Positions 18,227 through 27,700 of a stretch of DNA of 33,676 bases are shown here, in pieces. Location: contig JAAUSC010000061.1 of NCBI GenBank assembly GCA_012031965.1, positions 1 through 33,676 on the forward strand, written 5' to 3'. Below the pieces are notes generated by a model. It worked only from the letters and a program-made list of their open reading frames with translations, made no database searches and was not told the origin of the DNA. Numbering within the stretch: position 1 is the first letter of the stretch; each line of letters opens with the position of its first letter. Source of the stretch: Scytonema sp. RU_4_4. Its GTDB lineage: Bacteria; Cyanobacteriota; Cyanobacteriia; Cyanobacteriales; Nostocaceae. The translations under genes were made by a program, and so were the position numbers.

Positions 18227-18259
18227 AGTGGTTCTACATAATACAGAACCACTTTTTTT
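18227..18259 (+). terminator. Rho-independent terminator after acsF
   Basis: AGTGGTTCT (18227-18235) and AGAACCACT (18245-18253) form a perfect 9-bp stem with a 9-nt loop, followed by a run of seven T (18253-18259). It lies 22 bp after the acsF stop and separates acsF from the next gene. Confidence 0.93.
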
Positions 18260-18282
18260 ATGAACTGCAGGGGCGCAAAGGA

Positions 18283-18972
18283 ATGAAAGGGCTGTTATCA
18301 GCATTATGCTTTGGAGTGGGTGTGAATTTAATTTTGACGGCTACTCCTGGTTTATGTGATACGCCTTCAAGAAGTGCTCAAGACTTAGATTTAAGCCCAG
18401 AAATTCTTAAAAATAGTCCAGTTTTGCAACGTTGGCGGCGTCAAGTGCCTAATGTGTTAGAAGATATCAGAAATGACCCTAGTTTTCCTACCAAGATACG
18501 GCTGGGGTATTCTTACTTTTCTTCTGAGCAAGCATTTGGGGTGAATGTGAGTGTACAGGATGTATTTATTGGTCGTACTGGTTTAACGGTAAGTGGTGAG
18601 TATCAAGCGACATTTAATGGTCAACGCGAGGCTTATGGTGCAGATTTGCATTATTATCTGCGTCCTTTAGGTAGCTACATCAATATTGCACCTGTGCTAG
18701 GCTATCGACATCTGGAAATAAACAATGACTCCACAGATGGAGTGAATTTAGGTGCAAAACTGTTGTTAGTGTTGTCTCGCGGTGGTGCAGCAGATATTTC
18801 TTTAACCCAGAGTTGGATTGCTCCGGGTACTGGAGAAGAAGTCGGTTTAACAACAATATCAGTCGGTTATGCTATCACTCATCATCTGCGCATACCCACA
18901 GAAATACAGCAGCAAAATACCAAACAGGATAAAGACACTCGCTTAGGTATGATTTTGGAGTGGATACCTTGA
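18283..18972 (+). CDS. exported beta-strand-rich protein, probably outer membrane, 229 aa
   Basis: The N-terminus is a signal peptide (MKGLLSALCFGVGVNLILTA, likely cleaved near ATPGLCD). The mature part has alternating short strands with aromatic ends, such as KIRLGYSYFSSEQAFGVNVS, GLTVSGEYQATF, YGADLHYYLRPL, INIAPVLGYRHLEI and TTISVGYAITHHL, resembling a small outer-membrane beta-barrel. No enzyme motif. It starts 24 bp after the acsF terminator, so it needs its own promoter or read-through. Family name unknown to me. Confidence 0.65.
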   Translation: MKGLLSALCFGVGVNLILTATPGLCDTPSRSAQDLDLSPEILKNSPVLQRWRRQVPNVLEDIRNDPSFPTKIRLGYSYFSSEQAFGVNVSVQDVFIGRTGLTVSGEYQATFNGQREAYGADLHYYLRPLGSYINIAPVLGYRHLEINNDSTDGVNLGAKLLLVLSRGGAADISLTQSWIAPGTGEEVGLTTISVGYAITHHLRIPTEIQQQNTKQDKDTRLGMILEWIP

Positions 18973-19080
18973 AGTGGTAGTCAACAGATGATCTCTCAAT
19001 TGTTTGAAGTACAGACAGCAACAGAAAGAAAACAAGATGTGAACCTCTGACTAGCGCTTTTTGAGATCACTAATGATAAA

Positions 19081-19527
19081 CTACATATTGCGTTGTTGAC
19101 GACGAGCACGCATTTGCTCGCGGTGTTTTTGTAGTTGCTCTTTTTGCTCTGTAGTTAGAAGTGCCTCAATTTGTGTTTTTTGTGACTGCATCACTTGTCG
19201 TAGTTGGTTTTTCTGCTCATCAGAAAGATTCAAAGAATCAAACACACGCCGCCCTCCCTGGCGGTTTTGCATGGTGGTTTTTAACTGTTCCCGTTGTTGT
19301 TCGGTGAGAATTTTGTCAAGTTCGGTGCGGGTACTGCGACGGATTTCTTGTATTTTGGTTTTTTGTTCATCCGTTAGTCCCAAACGTTGGAATACTCCCC
19401 CTTTTTCCTGAGATTGTGCAATAACTAAGGGTAAAGAGGAGTTTGCTTCTGCTTTGACGGCGAAGGAGGTAACAGTTAAACTCAGGGCGAGTATCCCACA
19501 AATGAGTGATAAGTTTTTGAGTTGCAT
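19081..19527 (-). CDS. Spy/CpxP-like periplasmic protein with LTxxQ motifs, 148 aa
   Basis: A signal peptide (MQLKNLSLICGILALSLTVT, through KAEA) precedes a helical, Arg/Gln-rich domain. The motifs LTDEQKTKIQEI, LTEQQREQL, LSDEQKNQLRQV and LTTEQKEQL are the LTxxQ repeats of the Spy/CpxP family of periplasmic chaperones and stress sensors. It diverges from a histidine kinase gene 225 bp away. In enterobacteria CpxP modulates a sensor kinase, so a functional link is plausible here but unproven. Confidence 0.85.
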   Translation of the reverse strand: MQLKNLSLICGILALSLTVTSFAVKAEANSSLPLVIAQSQEKGGVFQRLGLTDEQKTKIQEIRRSTRTELDKILTEQQREQLKTTMQNRQGGRRVFDSLNLSDEQKNQLRQVMQSQKTQIEALLTTEQKEQLQKHREQMRARRQQRNM

Positions 19528-19600
19528 TCACGTCTCTCCGATTTTTCTCCTACTTGATACAACTATCATAAAAATTCTATTTGAAGTGTTACATGAGGAA

Positions 19601-19649
19601 AAAGTCATAATATAGATCCATGAGATCCATGACTAAAGTCATAGTCTAT
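19601..19649. promoter_or_regulatory. paired AAAGTCATA repeats with palindrome, divergent control region
   Basis: AAAGTCATAATATAG (19601-19615) and AAAGTCATAGTCTAT (19635-19649) are direct repeats 34 bp apart, about three helical turns. The second overlaps the perfect palindrome ATGACT-AA-AGTCAT (19629-19642). They sit between the Spy-like gene and the histidine kinase gene and could bind the NarL-type regulator encoded downstream. Confidence 0.4.
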
Positions 19650-19752
19650 ACAATCAGTAAATTCATTAAGCAATCTTAAAGTTTTTTGTTCTAAATCACT
19701 ACGTTGATTTTTCATTTTACTATAAAAACTAGTTGAACTTGAGTATATTTTT

Positions 19753-20973
19753 GTGAGCCGTCCGATTCAGTTCGATAATCATCCTTTTCGTTTTCTACTA
19801 TATTTGGAGTGGATGTTACTGGCGTTAGCTGCTTTTACAGCAGCCCTACCATCTCACCCATATCGACTTCAGACTAAGTTTCCTGAACTGACAATTTTTA
19901 GTCTGGTGCTTTTTGGCTTCATGGGCTTAAGGTTACCAACTCGTAACCATTTAACTAAAGTGCTTTTCACTGCTGCTGAAATATTCTTAATTTTAATAAT
20001 TGGATTTTTTGGAGGAAGAATTGCTCGACTTTTTCCTTTTGTTAACCTTATTCTAGTAACTCGCAGTTGTTTCATTTTTCAGTTACCAGGTCGCTTAGTC
20101 GTTACAGGTCTATCATTTATTTTATTTTTGCTAACACTGAGAAATCGGTCTCCACGCATAGCATCTTCACCTAGTTCACAAGAGCGCTTCTGGTTTTTTA
20201 CTTTAAGCTTTGTCCTTGTATTCGGGTTAGCTTTATTGTTTGTTTTGCTGTTAATGAATGCAGTCTTATCTGAACGAAAAAGTCGAGAAAAACTAGTCAT
20301 TGCTAATGCAAAACTCCGTCAATATGCTTTGCAAATTGAAAATCAAGCCACTCTTGAAGAACGCAACCGCATTGCTCGTGAAATACATGACTCATTAGGA
20401 CACTCTCTCACAGCTTTGAATTTACAATTAGAAACTGCTTTGAAGCTTTGGCAATCTCATCCTACAAAAGCACAAACTTTTTTGGCAAAGGCAAAAGAGT
20501 TAGGTTCTAAGGCGTTACAAGATGTTCGTCAATCAGTGTCTACAATGCGTTCTCACCCTTTGCAGGAGCAATCTTTAGAACAGGCGATCGCCGGACTTGC
20601 AGAAAATGTTCACCGTTCAGCTGGTGTTGCACCAATTTGTCATATTGATTTATCTCACCCTATCCCTGTAGAAATTAGCACTGCTATCTACCGCATTGTT
20701 CAAGAATCATTTACAAATATCTGTAAGTATGCACAAGCTACAGAAGTTAAACTAGAGATAATCACGACGAAAACTAGTGTGCAGTTGAAGGTTGAGGACA
20801 ATGGCATAGGGTTTGATTTTACACAAAATACCACTGGTTTTGGACTTCAAAGCATGCGCGATCGCACTTTGTCACTTGATGGTCTTTTTCAGATTAATAG
20901 CGCTCCTGGTTCTGGTTGCACAATAACAGCTTATATTCCCTTACCTAAAGTTACCACTCATGAATTTACCTAA
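19753..20973 (+). CDS. NarL/DesK-type sensor histidine kinase, 406 aa
   Basis: The N-terminal region has about six hydrophobic segments (around 14-31, 46-60, 69-88, 94-109, 112-129 and 148-171), so this is an integral membrane sensor without a large periplasmic domain. The HisKA_3 phosphoacceptor is His212 in AREIHDSLGHSL, preceded by a coiled-coil linker. The ATPase domain has an N-box-like QESFTNICKYAQ (317-328), G1 DNGIG (349-353) and G2 GFGL (362-365). The start is GTG 19753. The partner is almost certainly the response regulator gene 190 bp downstream. The multi-TM sensor resembles DesK-like membrane or envelope sensors. Confidence 0.9.
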   Translation: MSRPIQFDNHPFRFLLYLEWMLLALAAFTAALPSHPYRLQTKFPELTIFSLVLFGFMGLRLPTRNHLTKVLFTAAEIFLILIIGFFGGRIARLFPFVNLILVTRSCFIFQLPGRLVVTGLSFILFLLTLRNRSPRIASSPSSQERFWFFTLSFVLVFGLALLFVLLLMNAVLSERKSREKLVIANAKLRQYALQIENQATLEERNRIAREIHDSLGHSLTALNLQLETALKLWQSHPTKAQTFLAKAKELGSKALQDVRQSVSTMRSHPLQEQSLEQAIAGLAENVHRSAGVAPICHIDLSHPIPVEISTAIYRIVQESFTNICKYAQATEVKLEIITTKTSVQLKVEDNGIGFDFTQNTTGFGLQSMRDRTLSLDGLFQINSAPGSGCTITAYIPLPKVTTHEFT

Positions 20974-20982
20974 CTTGAAAAA

Positions 20983-21018
20983 GGGGTGTAAGGGTGTAGG
21001 GGTGTAGGGGTATAGGGG
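20983..21018. repeat. G-rich short tandem repeat (GGGTGTA-like)
   Basis: Four to five imperfect heptamer/octamer units (GGGGTGTA, AGGGTGTA, GGGGTGTA, GGGGTATA) lie directly after the kinase gene. This is the heptanucleotide repeat type typical of Nostocales spacers. It separates kinase and regulator but lacks a terminator form. Confidence 0.75.
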
Positions 21019-21162
21019 AAAGACATTTTCATGTTTGGTTGCGGGATTTTCCCATGATTAGCTAACTTGAAAATAAAGAGTGAGGGAGCCACAGAGAAAT
21101 ATTTTCGTACATGCTGGTGTACACAGTTCATAATGACGACTTAGAATCTAGCTGTTTTACAA

Positions 21163-21834
21163 ATGACTAACATTATTAAAGTCTTACTTGTAGATGACCA
21201 AAGTTTAATTCGTCAAGGATTAAAAGCATTACTGGAATTAGAACAAGATTTAGAAATCGTGGGAGAGGCGGAAAATGGAGAAATTGCAATTCATTTAATT
21301 AAAGAATTATATCCAGATGTGGTACTTCTAGATATTAGAATGCCTATTATGGATGGTGTTGCAGCAACTCAGGAAATTCAAAAGCATTTTCCCAAAATTA
21401 AAGTTTTAGTGCTGACAACTTTTGATGATGATGAGTATGTGAAAGCAGCTTTACAGAATGGAGCAATGGGTTATTTGCTCAAAGATACACCTTCAGAAGA
21501 GTTGGCTGTTGCTATTCGTGCTGTTAACAAAGGATATACTCAATTAGGACCAGGAATAATTAAAAAACTTTTCACTCAATTTTCTAGTGTAACACCAACT
21601 CAATTACCATCTCCACCACTGAGTTTAACTGAACTAACTCCCAGAGAAAAAGAAGTTTTGCGATTGATTGCTACAGGTGCGAGTAACCGAGAAATTGCAC
21701 AACAACTTTATATTTCTGAGGGAACAGTGAAGAATCATGTCACAAATATATTGAATCGTTTAGATTTGCGCGATCGCACCCAAGCTGCAATTTTTGCTAA
21801 TTCTTTTTTACTCTATTTAAATGATCCCAATTAA
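21163..21834 (+). CDS. NarL/LuxR-type response regulator, 223 aa
   Basis: The receiver domain has the acidic pair Asp11/Asp12, the phosphoacceptor Asp57 in VVLLDIRMP, Thr85/Thr86 and Lys107 in GYLLKDT. The C-terminal LuxR-type helix-turn-helix spans [20 protein letters not shown] through [11 protein letters not shown] and RDRTQAA. All phosphorylation residues are present. It follows its presumed cognate kinase. A likely target is the divergent Spy-like gene, by analogy with envelope-stress systems (inference). Confidence 0.93.
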   Translation: MTNIIKVLLVDDQSLIRQGLKALLELEQDLEIVGEAENGEIAIHLIKELYPDVVLLDIRMPIMDGVAATQEIQKHFPKIKVLVLTTFDDDEYVKAALQNGAMGYLLKDTPSEELAVAIRAVNKGYTQLGPGIIKKLFTQFSSVTPTQLPSPPLSLTELTPREKEVLRLIATGASNREIAQQLYISEGTVKNHVTNILNRLDLRDRTQAAIFANSFLLYLNDPN

Positions 21835-22032
21835 AATTGACTTGCATAAGTCGTCAGTCCTGGCTGAGCCAGGAGCGGAGCCGGAGAACTTCTAAGGTTG
21901 GAGTCCGAATGATTCCTGTGGAAGTGGTAGATAAGTAAAGGGAACTCACCGCCTCCATAGAAATTCTGTTTTCTCCCACAGTTTTTGTCACACATGTTAG
22001 TCACATTACTTATTGACAAAAGCACTAGAACC
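21835..22032. other. intergenic with hairpin and short open tail of unknown origin
   Basis: TCCTGGCT-G-AGCCAGGA (about 21856-21872) is a perfect 8-bp hairpin soon after the regulator stop, without a T run. The plus-strand segment reading SKVGVRMIPVEVVDK and stopping near 21938 looks like the tail of a lost gene, possibly a transposase, but I cannot identify it. Confidence 0.35.
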
Positions 22033-22797
22033 CTAAACTATTACGGATGGTTCTGACAGTTTTGAATGAGGTTGCACGATGTTAACCTGCTTTGCCTGTT
22101 TCTTTAGCCATTCTAAAAACAAATCTGAAAGAATTTTCTGACGCAGCAATTCAGTTAACTCTGGTTGAATAAGTTCTTCAACGAAAATGAGGTGTATTCC
22201 TGAAGACGTCACAATAGGATTGAGAAGTTGCGGTGGAGTGGCTGCAAAAACAGCAGCAGAAATCTCAGGTTTGAGATCTAGGCGGCGCAATTGTCCTCGG
22301 TAGCCTCCAGAGCGACGAAGTTCTGTGTCCTGGATATATTGATGAGCAACCTCATAGAAATTCATATCGCCTTCTTGAATGGCATAGAAGAGTTCCATTG
22401 TCAGGTCTTCATCATCCAAGACGACTTCATACATCACAACCTGAGTATAATCAAGCTGATGTTCAATGAAGAAAGGCTCGACTTTATTCGCAAAGAGATG
22501 TTGGGCTAACTTCGAGGACAGGACACGAATGTACACTAATTCTTCAAACTCATCTAGAGACAAGCAATGTTTTTGCAACCATAACCAAGTATCATTGGCA
22601 TTCGAAAGCTTGTTTTTTTGCCGGAAATTATCTGCTGCTTGTTGCAATTCTTTAGGCTCTACTTGGATACCTATCTCCTCGGCTTTAGATATGACAATTT
22701 TGCGATGAATAATATCCTCAATTGTAGAAGGAATTTGGCAGGCAAGCTTAATTTGGTAAATGATTTCCTCAAAGGAAATCTTGATAACGTTTGACAT
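22033..22797 (-). CDS. parvulin-type peptidylprolyl isomerase of the export arm, 254 aa
   Basis: A SurA/PpiC-like protein. The helical N-terminus (about 1-110) contains the SurA-N-like DIIHRKIVISKAEEIGIQV and LVYIRVLSSKLAQHLF. A degenerate parvulin domain (about 115-215) has FYEVAHQYIQDTELRRSGGY and NPIVTSSGIHLIFVEEL. There is no signal peptide, so it acts in the cytoplasm unless exported otherwise. In cyanobacteria this type often sits beside HlyD and C39-peptidase ABC exporter genes, as here (adaptor starting 313 bp upstream). It may keep the modified peptide or the adaptor in an export-competent state. That role is inferred from context. Confidence 0.8.
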   Translation of the reverse strand: MSNVIKISFEEIIYQIKLACQIPSTIEDIIHRKIVISKAEEIGIQVEPKELQQAADNFRQKNKLSNANDTWLWLQKHCLSLDEFEELVYIRVLSSKLAQHLFANKVEPFFIEHQLDYTQVVMYEVVLDDEDLTMELFYAIQEGDMNFYEVAHQYIQDTELRRSGGYRGQLRRLDLKPEISAAVFAATPPQLLNPIVTSSGIHLIFVEELIQPELTELLRQKILSDLFLEWLKKQAKQVNIVQPHSKLSEPSVIV

Positions 22798-22954
22798 TAT
22801 AAAACTCCCAATATTCAGTTACCTCTATCCGCTGTTATTCAAGTAAATATTTCAAATAAGTAAACATAAGTTTTAGCCTCGCTGCGCTTACAGTTATAGT
22901 TCATCTATTCAATTGGTATGCCGAAAAATGACCTGACGAGCCATCGTTATAACC

Positions 22955-23067
22955 CTAGTACGTCGGGCACGGAAATAAAGCTATCATAACCAAATAGGTA
23001 AAAAGCTTGCAGCATAAGTGTTATTTCTTTTAACTTTTAACTTTTGATTTTTGCCTTGTTGTACTAG
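22955..23067. mobile_element. MITE-like repeat, copy 2 (CTAGTAC ends)
   Basis: A 113-bp copy of the element at 11695-11868, from CTAGTACGTCG to TTGCCTTGTTGTACTAG, lacking the 61-bp insert of copy 1. It lies between the isomerase and adaptor genes, which may interrupt their co-transcription. Confidence 0.75.
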
Positions 23068-23109
23068 CCAGATTCAAACATAGAGCAAAGCCATGCAAAG
23101 CTCTAGACC

Positions 23110-24285
23110 TTAAAGCTTTAGCCCCCCTTCTTGCAGCTTCTTCAATGGATCGAGGAGGAGGTCAATAACGCGACGTTGTCGGACAATGACCTCTGCTGTC
23201 GCGGCTTGACCAGGAGTTAGAATAATGCGTTGATTTGCAGTTTGGATGTAGGGTTGCTTGAGGCTGAGTTCCAATTCAAAGCTTTCTACAGGACCTTGAG
23301 CGGTTTCGGTTATCTTAGAATCAGGTGAGAGCCAGATGACACGACCTTCGACAATGCCATAATCTTGGAAGGGATAGGCATCGAACTTAATCTTGACTGG
23401 CATGCCTATTTTCAAGAACCCACTCTCTTTGCTGCTCATATTCGCTTTAAGTACCAAGGGCACTCCTTGAGGTGCAATCTGAGCAATCATCTGACCGGAG
23501 TGAACCACCGCTCCAGGTCGCGTAATTGGTAGCTGAAACAGAACGCCATCGATTGGGGCTCGAATTGTACGCTGCTGCAATTGAAATTTCAGCTTGTCAA
23601 CCTGCTTCCGGGTTTGATTGATTTCCGTTTGCGTACTCGCTATCTGGGTTTCTAGTTCTTTTGTTCGTCTTTCTGTTTCGAGGAGTGTCAACTCCATTGT
23701 GTGAAATGCACTTTGATATTGATTCTGTTGAGCTTTGAGCTGGTATTCAGCCTGTCGTATATCTAAATTCGCTTGGTTTAATTTCCATTTCTCTTCATCC
23801 ACGGCACTTTGTGCTTGTGCAAGCTGAATTTCTGCAATAACTCCTTGTTTCACCAAAACCCGATAACGTTCCACTTCCTTTATATCTTTGGCAAGACGAT
23901 CACTAGCAAGTCCACGAGCGATTCGGCTATATTCAAGCCGGTGCTGAGTTTCATCAATTTCAGCCTGTTGCACAGCTACCTCAGCCTTGCCCTGCTGTTG
24001 CTGAGCACGAACCGTGACTTCGATGAGTTGATTTTTCATCAATTCTAACCGAGATAGGCGCTCCCGTTGCCCCTCAAGCTCGGCTTGGGCTTGATGTAAC
24101 TCAGCCAGCATTAACTCTGTGCCTAGCTCTAGGATGATCTGCCCAGTTCTGAGGAGTTGACCTTCCTTGACGTTAATTTCAGCAACTTGTCCTTCCACGG
24201 GTGCATCTAGCTTGAAGGTTTTGCCCTTGGGTTCCAGCCGTCCCCTAGCAGTGCCAACTTCATCTACCTTGGACAGTATTGTCAA
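23110..24285 (-). CDS. HlyD-family export adaptor, main part (frameshift-separated from its anchor)
   Basis: A 391-aa membrane-fusion (periplasmic adaptor) protein. It has a lipoyl-like half GQVAEINVKEGQLLRTGQII, a long coiled-coil hairpin (about 60-230, many Gln/Glu/Leu), the second lipoyl half IRAPIDGVLFQLPITRPGAV and a beta-barrel/membrane-proximal region with GMPVKIKFDAYPFQDYG. The frame begins at TTG 24285, overlapping the stop of the preceding short frame in CCTTGA. An intact relative would read through as P-W-T-I-L-S-K-V, so one G of TGG appears lost. As written, this part lacks the membrane anchor and could be made only by re-initiation at TTG or by frameshifting. It belongs with the C39 ABC exporter. 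Confidence 0.85.
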   Translation of the reverse strand: MTILSKVDEVGTARGRLEPKGKTFKLDAPVEGQVAEINVKEGQLLRTGQIILELGTELMLAELHQAQAELEGQRERLSRLELMKNQLIEVTVRAQQQQGKAEVAVQQAEIDETQHRLEYSRIARGLASDRLAKDIKEVERYRVLVKQGVIAEIQLAQAQSAVDEEKWKLNQANLDIRQAEYQLKAQQNQYQSAFHTMELTLLETERRTKELETQIASTQTEINQTRKQVDKLKFQLQQRTIRAPIDGVLFQLPITRPGAVVHSGQMIAQIAPQGVPLVLKANMSSKESGFLKIGMPVKIKFDAYPFQDYGIVEGRVIWLSPDSKITETAQGPVESFELELSLKQPYIQTANQRIILTPGQAATAEVIVRQRRVIDLLLDPLKKLQEGGLKL

Positions 24286-24533
24286 GGTAATACGATCGCA
24301 CTACATACAATTAACAAGTACAGCAACCCTCGTGTCCAAACCCGTGGTACGGTGTCAATCAGCTCCTTGGTTAGCGAAGACCAGTCATTTCCAGTAGAGG
24401 ATGACGTTGATGAAGGCGACGGTAGAGTCCCATTGGAGTTGGTAGAATCTAAGACATCCTGGGGTGAGTGATAGACGTGACGATAATGTCCATTTTGATA
24501 AAGCTGATTGGGCGTATTGGGTAAGTTTGGCAT
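24282..24533 (-). CDS. HlyD-family adaptor, N-terminal cytosolic tail and membrane anchor
   Basis: An 83-aa frame. It has a polar, Ser/Asn/Pro-rich tail with the Tyr/His segment YQNGHYRHVYHSPQDVL, then an amphipathic stretch (DWSSLTKELIDTVPRVW), then a membrane helix (TRGLLYLLIVCSAIVLP) ending at TGA. This is the expected N-terminus of the adaptor whose remainder continues in the -1 frame at 24285. The two frames overlap by four bases (TTGA). It is either a broken gene, a sequencing error, or a case of translational coupling. Confidence 0.75.
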   Translation of the reverse strand: MPNLPNTPNQLYQNGHYRHVYHSPQDVLDSTNSNGTLPSPSSTSSSTGNDWSSLTKELIDTVPRVWTRGLLYLLIVCSAIVLP

Positions 24534-24604
24534 AAATTTACCTTATCTTTAGGAACTAAGGATAGGAATTGGAAAACATTTTGAGTTTTGAGAGTTAAGG
24601 TTTA

Positions 24605-24667
24605 AAACAGTGAACAGTTATCAGTTATCAGTTAATGCTCACTGTGTACTGTGTACTGTGTACTGTT
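24605..24667. repeat. short tandem repeats (CAGTTATCAG / ACTGTGT types)
   Basis: AACAGTGAACAGTTATCAG, TTATCAG and then three copies of ACTGTGT lie between the exporter and adaptor genes. The same motif set occurs between the two tRNAs at about 1280-1350, showing dispersal in this genome. Confidence 0.7.
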
Positions 24668-24703
24668 GAGTAGAATCTTCCAACTCAGCTATTTCCAACT
24701 GGC

Positions 24704-27700
24704 TCAGCCCACTGCAGCAAATTGTTGCTGATTGAGGTAGAAGTAGTGCCCCCGCTTTGCCATAAGTTCCTCATGTGTACCCTGCTCAACCAATACGCCG
24801 CGATCAAGCACCAGAATCAGATCCGCATTGCGGATTGTTGAGAGCCGATGAGCAATCACCAGGATGGTGCGACCCTGGGCAATAGTGCTGAGGTTCGTTT
24901 GAATAATTCGCTCTGACTCAGCATCTAGACTACTCGTTGCTTCATCCAGAATCAGTAATTGGGGATTTCCCAATAGGGCACGGGCGATCGCCAAACGCTG
25001 TCGTTGTCCCCCAGACAGCATTCCTCCACCCTCCCCGATTTGGGTTTCGTAGCTTAATGGCAATTCTTTAATAAACTCATGGGCTCCTGCGTGTTGAGCC
25101 GCTGCAATGACGTCTTCTAATGTCGCTTCTGAGTGACCGATACTAATGTTTTCGCGAATTGTACCGCCAAACAGAAATGTATCCTGATCGACAATGCCAA
25201 TCTGCTGCCGGAGCGATGGCAGCGCAATGTTAGTGATATCATAGCCATCAATTCGGATTTTCCCTTCTGTGGGGGGATAAAGACCCAACAATAACTTAGA
25301 AATAGTCGTTTTTCCGGAACCACTGCGACCCACTAGAGCTACAGTTTGTCCTGGTAGCACTTCAAAGCTAATGTTTTCCAGGGTATTGACGTCACTCTCC
25401 GGGTGATAACGGAACGTGATTTGCTCAAAGCGAACGTGACCGTGAATCGGCGGTAGTGATTGACGAGGTTGGTGTTCGAGATCTTCTTCGGGTTTAGCTT
25501 CAATGACATCCTCAATGCGCTCAACGGCAACAATCACTTCCTGCAATTGATTCCACAGGACAATCAACCGCTGGAATGGACGAATGACGTTACTGAGCAA
25601 CATATTGAACGCGACTAATTGCCCAATAGTCAGTTGGTTTTGAATCACCAGCCAAGCTCCATACCACAACAACGCTGTTGTTGCTACTGCTTCGATGGTG
25701 GAGCTGAACATGATGAGGACATTGTTCATGACCTGACGCGAAAAGATTGTTTTAACGGATCTGTGATACAGATCTTCCCAATGCCAGCGTACAGTCTGCT
25801 CGATCGCCATTGACTTGATTGTGCGAATCCCTGTGAGAGCTTCTATCAAGTAACTACTCTCAGTGGCAAACGCATTAAAGATCTGCCGTGAAACCCGTTG
25901 AAACAAGGGCGTAGCAATGAGCGCCACTAACACAAATGGGGGCACGGTGACTAACACGAGTATAGCTAGTTTCCAGCTATACCAGAACATTAATCCCACA
26001 TAGACAATAACTGTCAATAAATCGAGAAAAATTGACAGTGCTTCACCTGTAAAGAAGCGCTGAATCTTGCGATTTTCCTGCACGCGGGAAATGATATCTC
26101 CAACATAGCGGAACTCGAAGAACCTTAGCGGTAGCCGGAAAGTATGGGTAATAAAACCAACAATCAGTACGATATCGACTCGGTTAGCCGTATGGTCGAG
26201 TAGGTATTGCCGCAGTCCGGTCATCGCAACTCGGAAAAGGCTAAAGATAAGCAATCCTAACCCCACAGTGCTTAAGGTCAGGGCACTGCGCTGCACAATC
26301 ACCCGATCCAATAGCAACTGAGTAAACAGTGGCGTGATCAGTCCAAACAGCTGGATCAGGATGGACGCAACCAACACTTCTATGAGTACAACCCAGTGGG
26401 GTTTTACTAACTTAAAGAAACGCCAGAAGGGTTCACTAAACTCATTCACCTCTTTGAGCACAGCTGTGGGTTGCAATAACAACGCATAGCCAGTCCAATC
26501 CGCTTTAAATTTAGCATGGCTGAGTTTACGTAGCCCAATCGCAGGGTCGCCAACAATAACGCGATTACGAGTGACTTGATAGACAACGATGTAGTGCTTG
26601 CCCTCCCAATGAGCGATCGCAGGTAAATTTTGTTGTGCAAGTTTGTCGAGGGTTGCTTTGACGGGACGAGTAGAAAAGCCGATACTTTCTGCTGCTGCTG
26701 CTAAACCTCGAAGTGAGGCACCATTGCGGTCAACGTTAGCAATGTCCCGCACGCGATTGATGCTAAAGCGCTTACCCCAATATCGTCCAATCATTACCAG
26801 GCAAGCAGCACCGCAGTCAGAGGCACTCTGCTGCAGAAAGACTGGGTAGCGCAGAGTCAATCGCTGCCACAATTGTCCAGCTTTTAGAGTGGGTTCTTGA
26901 AAGTAAGCCCTGTTGATCTTTTTCCGAGTTTTTTGCTCCGCAGAGGAAGGGAAGGGCAGAATTTTCTCCTGCACTCGGACTACCTGCTCTGTGCTGTTGA
27001 CTTCCGATGGCAGAGCATTCGAGGAATTCACTTCGGTCAGTTGTGGCAAGTGATGCAGCGCTGTTTCCCAATCAGAATGGCTGAGGCTATAAAGTTCAGT
27101 GGGTTGAGTGACCTGCCAAGCGCCTTCCTGAGGAGACTGGGAGGGAGTATAAAAGCTTCCTACTGCGAGTCTTCGACCCGATGGGTCGAGGAGTTCTCCC
27201 CGACGGAGCAACCACAATTTCTGATTGTTTACCACAGATGCTGGGAGTTTTCCAGGGTTGAGACGGTGCTGTTTTAGGAGTGATAGCGCTTTTATCAACT
27301 CCTCTGAAGGCACATCGCGCACAGAAGCCATCTGTCGGCATAAAAGCAGCAAATCCCAAAGTACTGCTCGTTGATAAAGATGCTCCCGGATAGTGGGATG
27401 ATTACGGATGAGAGTTTGCAAACACTCACCAGGAAGGTAACACAGCTTTAGCTTGAAAGCAGCTCTTGCTGTATAAGGCGCAAAGGACTCCTCCGAAAAC
27501 AGCGTCAATTCACCAAATGATTTTCCTACCTCTTGCGAAACAATTAAGTTGTTGTTGCTATCGAGCAATCTGACTTTACCCGCAACGATGATATAAATTC
27601 CAACTGTCTCATCTGCTACCTGCCAAAATTTTTTTCCTGGAGTTGGCTCTAAAAATTGAATTTGTTCTAGACAGTTTGAAAGTTCCGATTCTGAAAGTGC

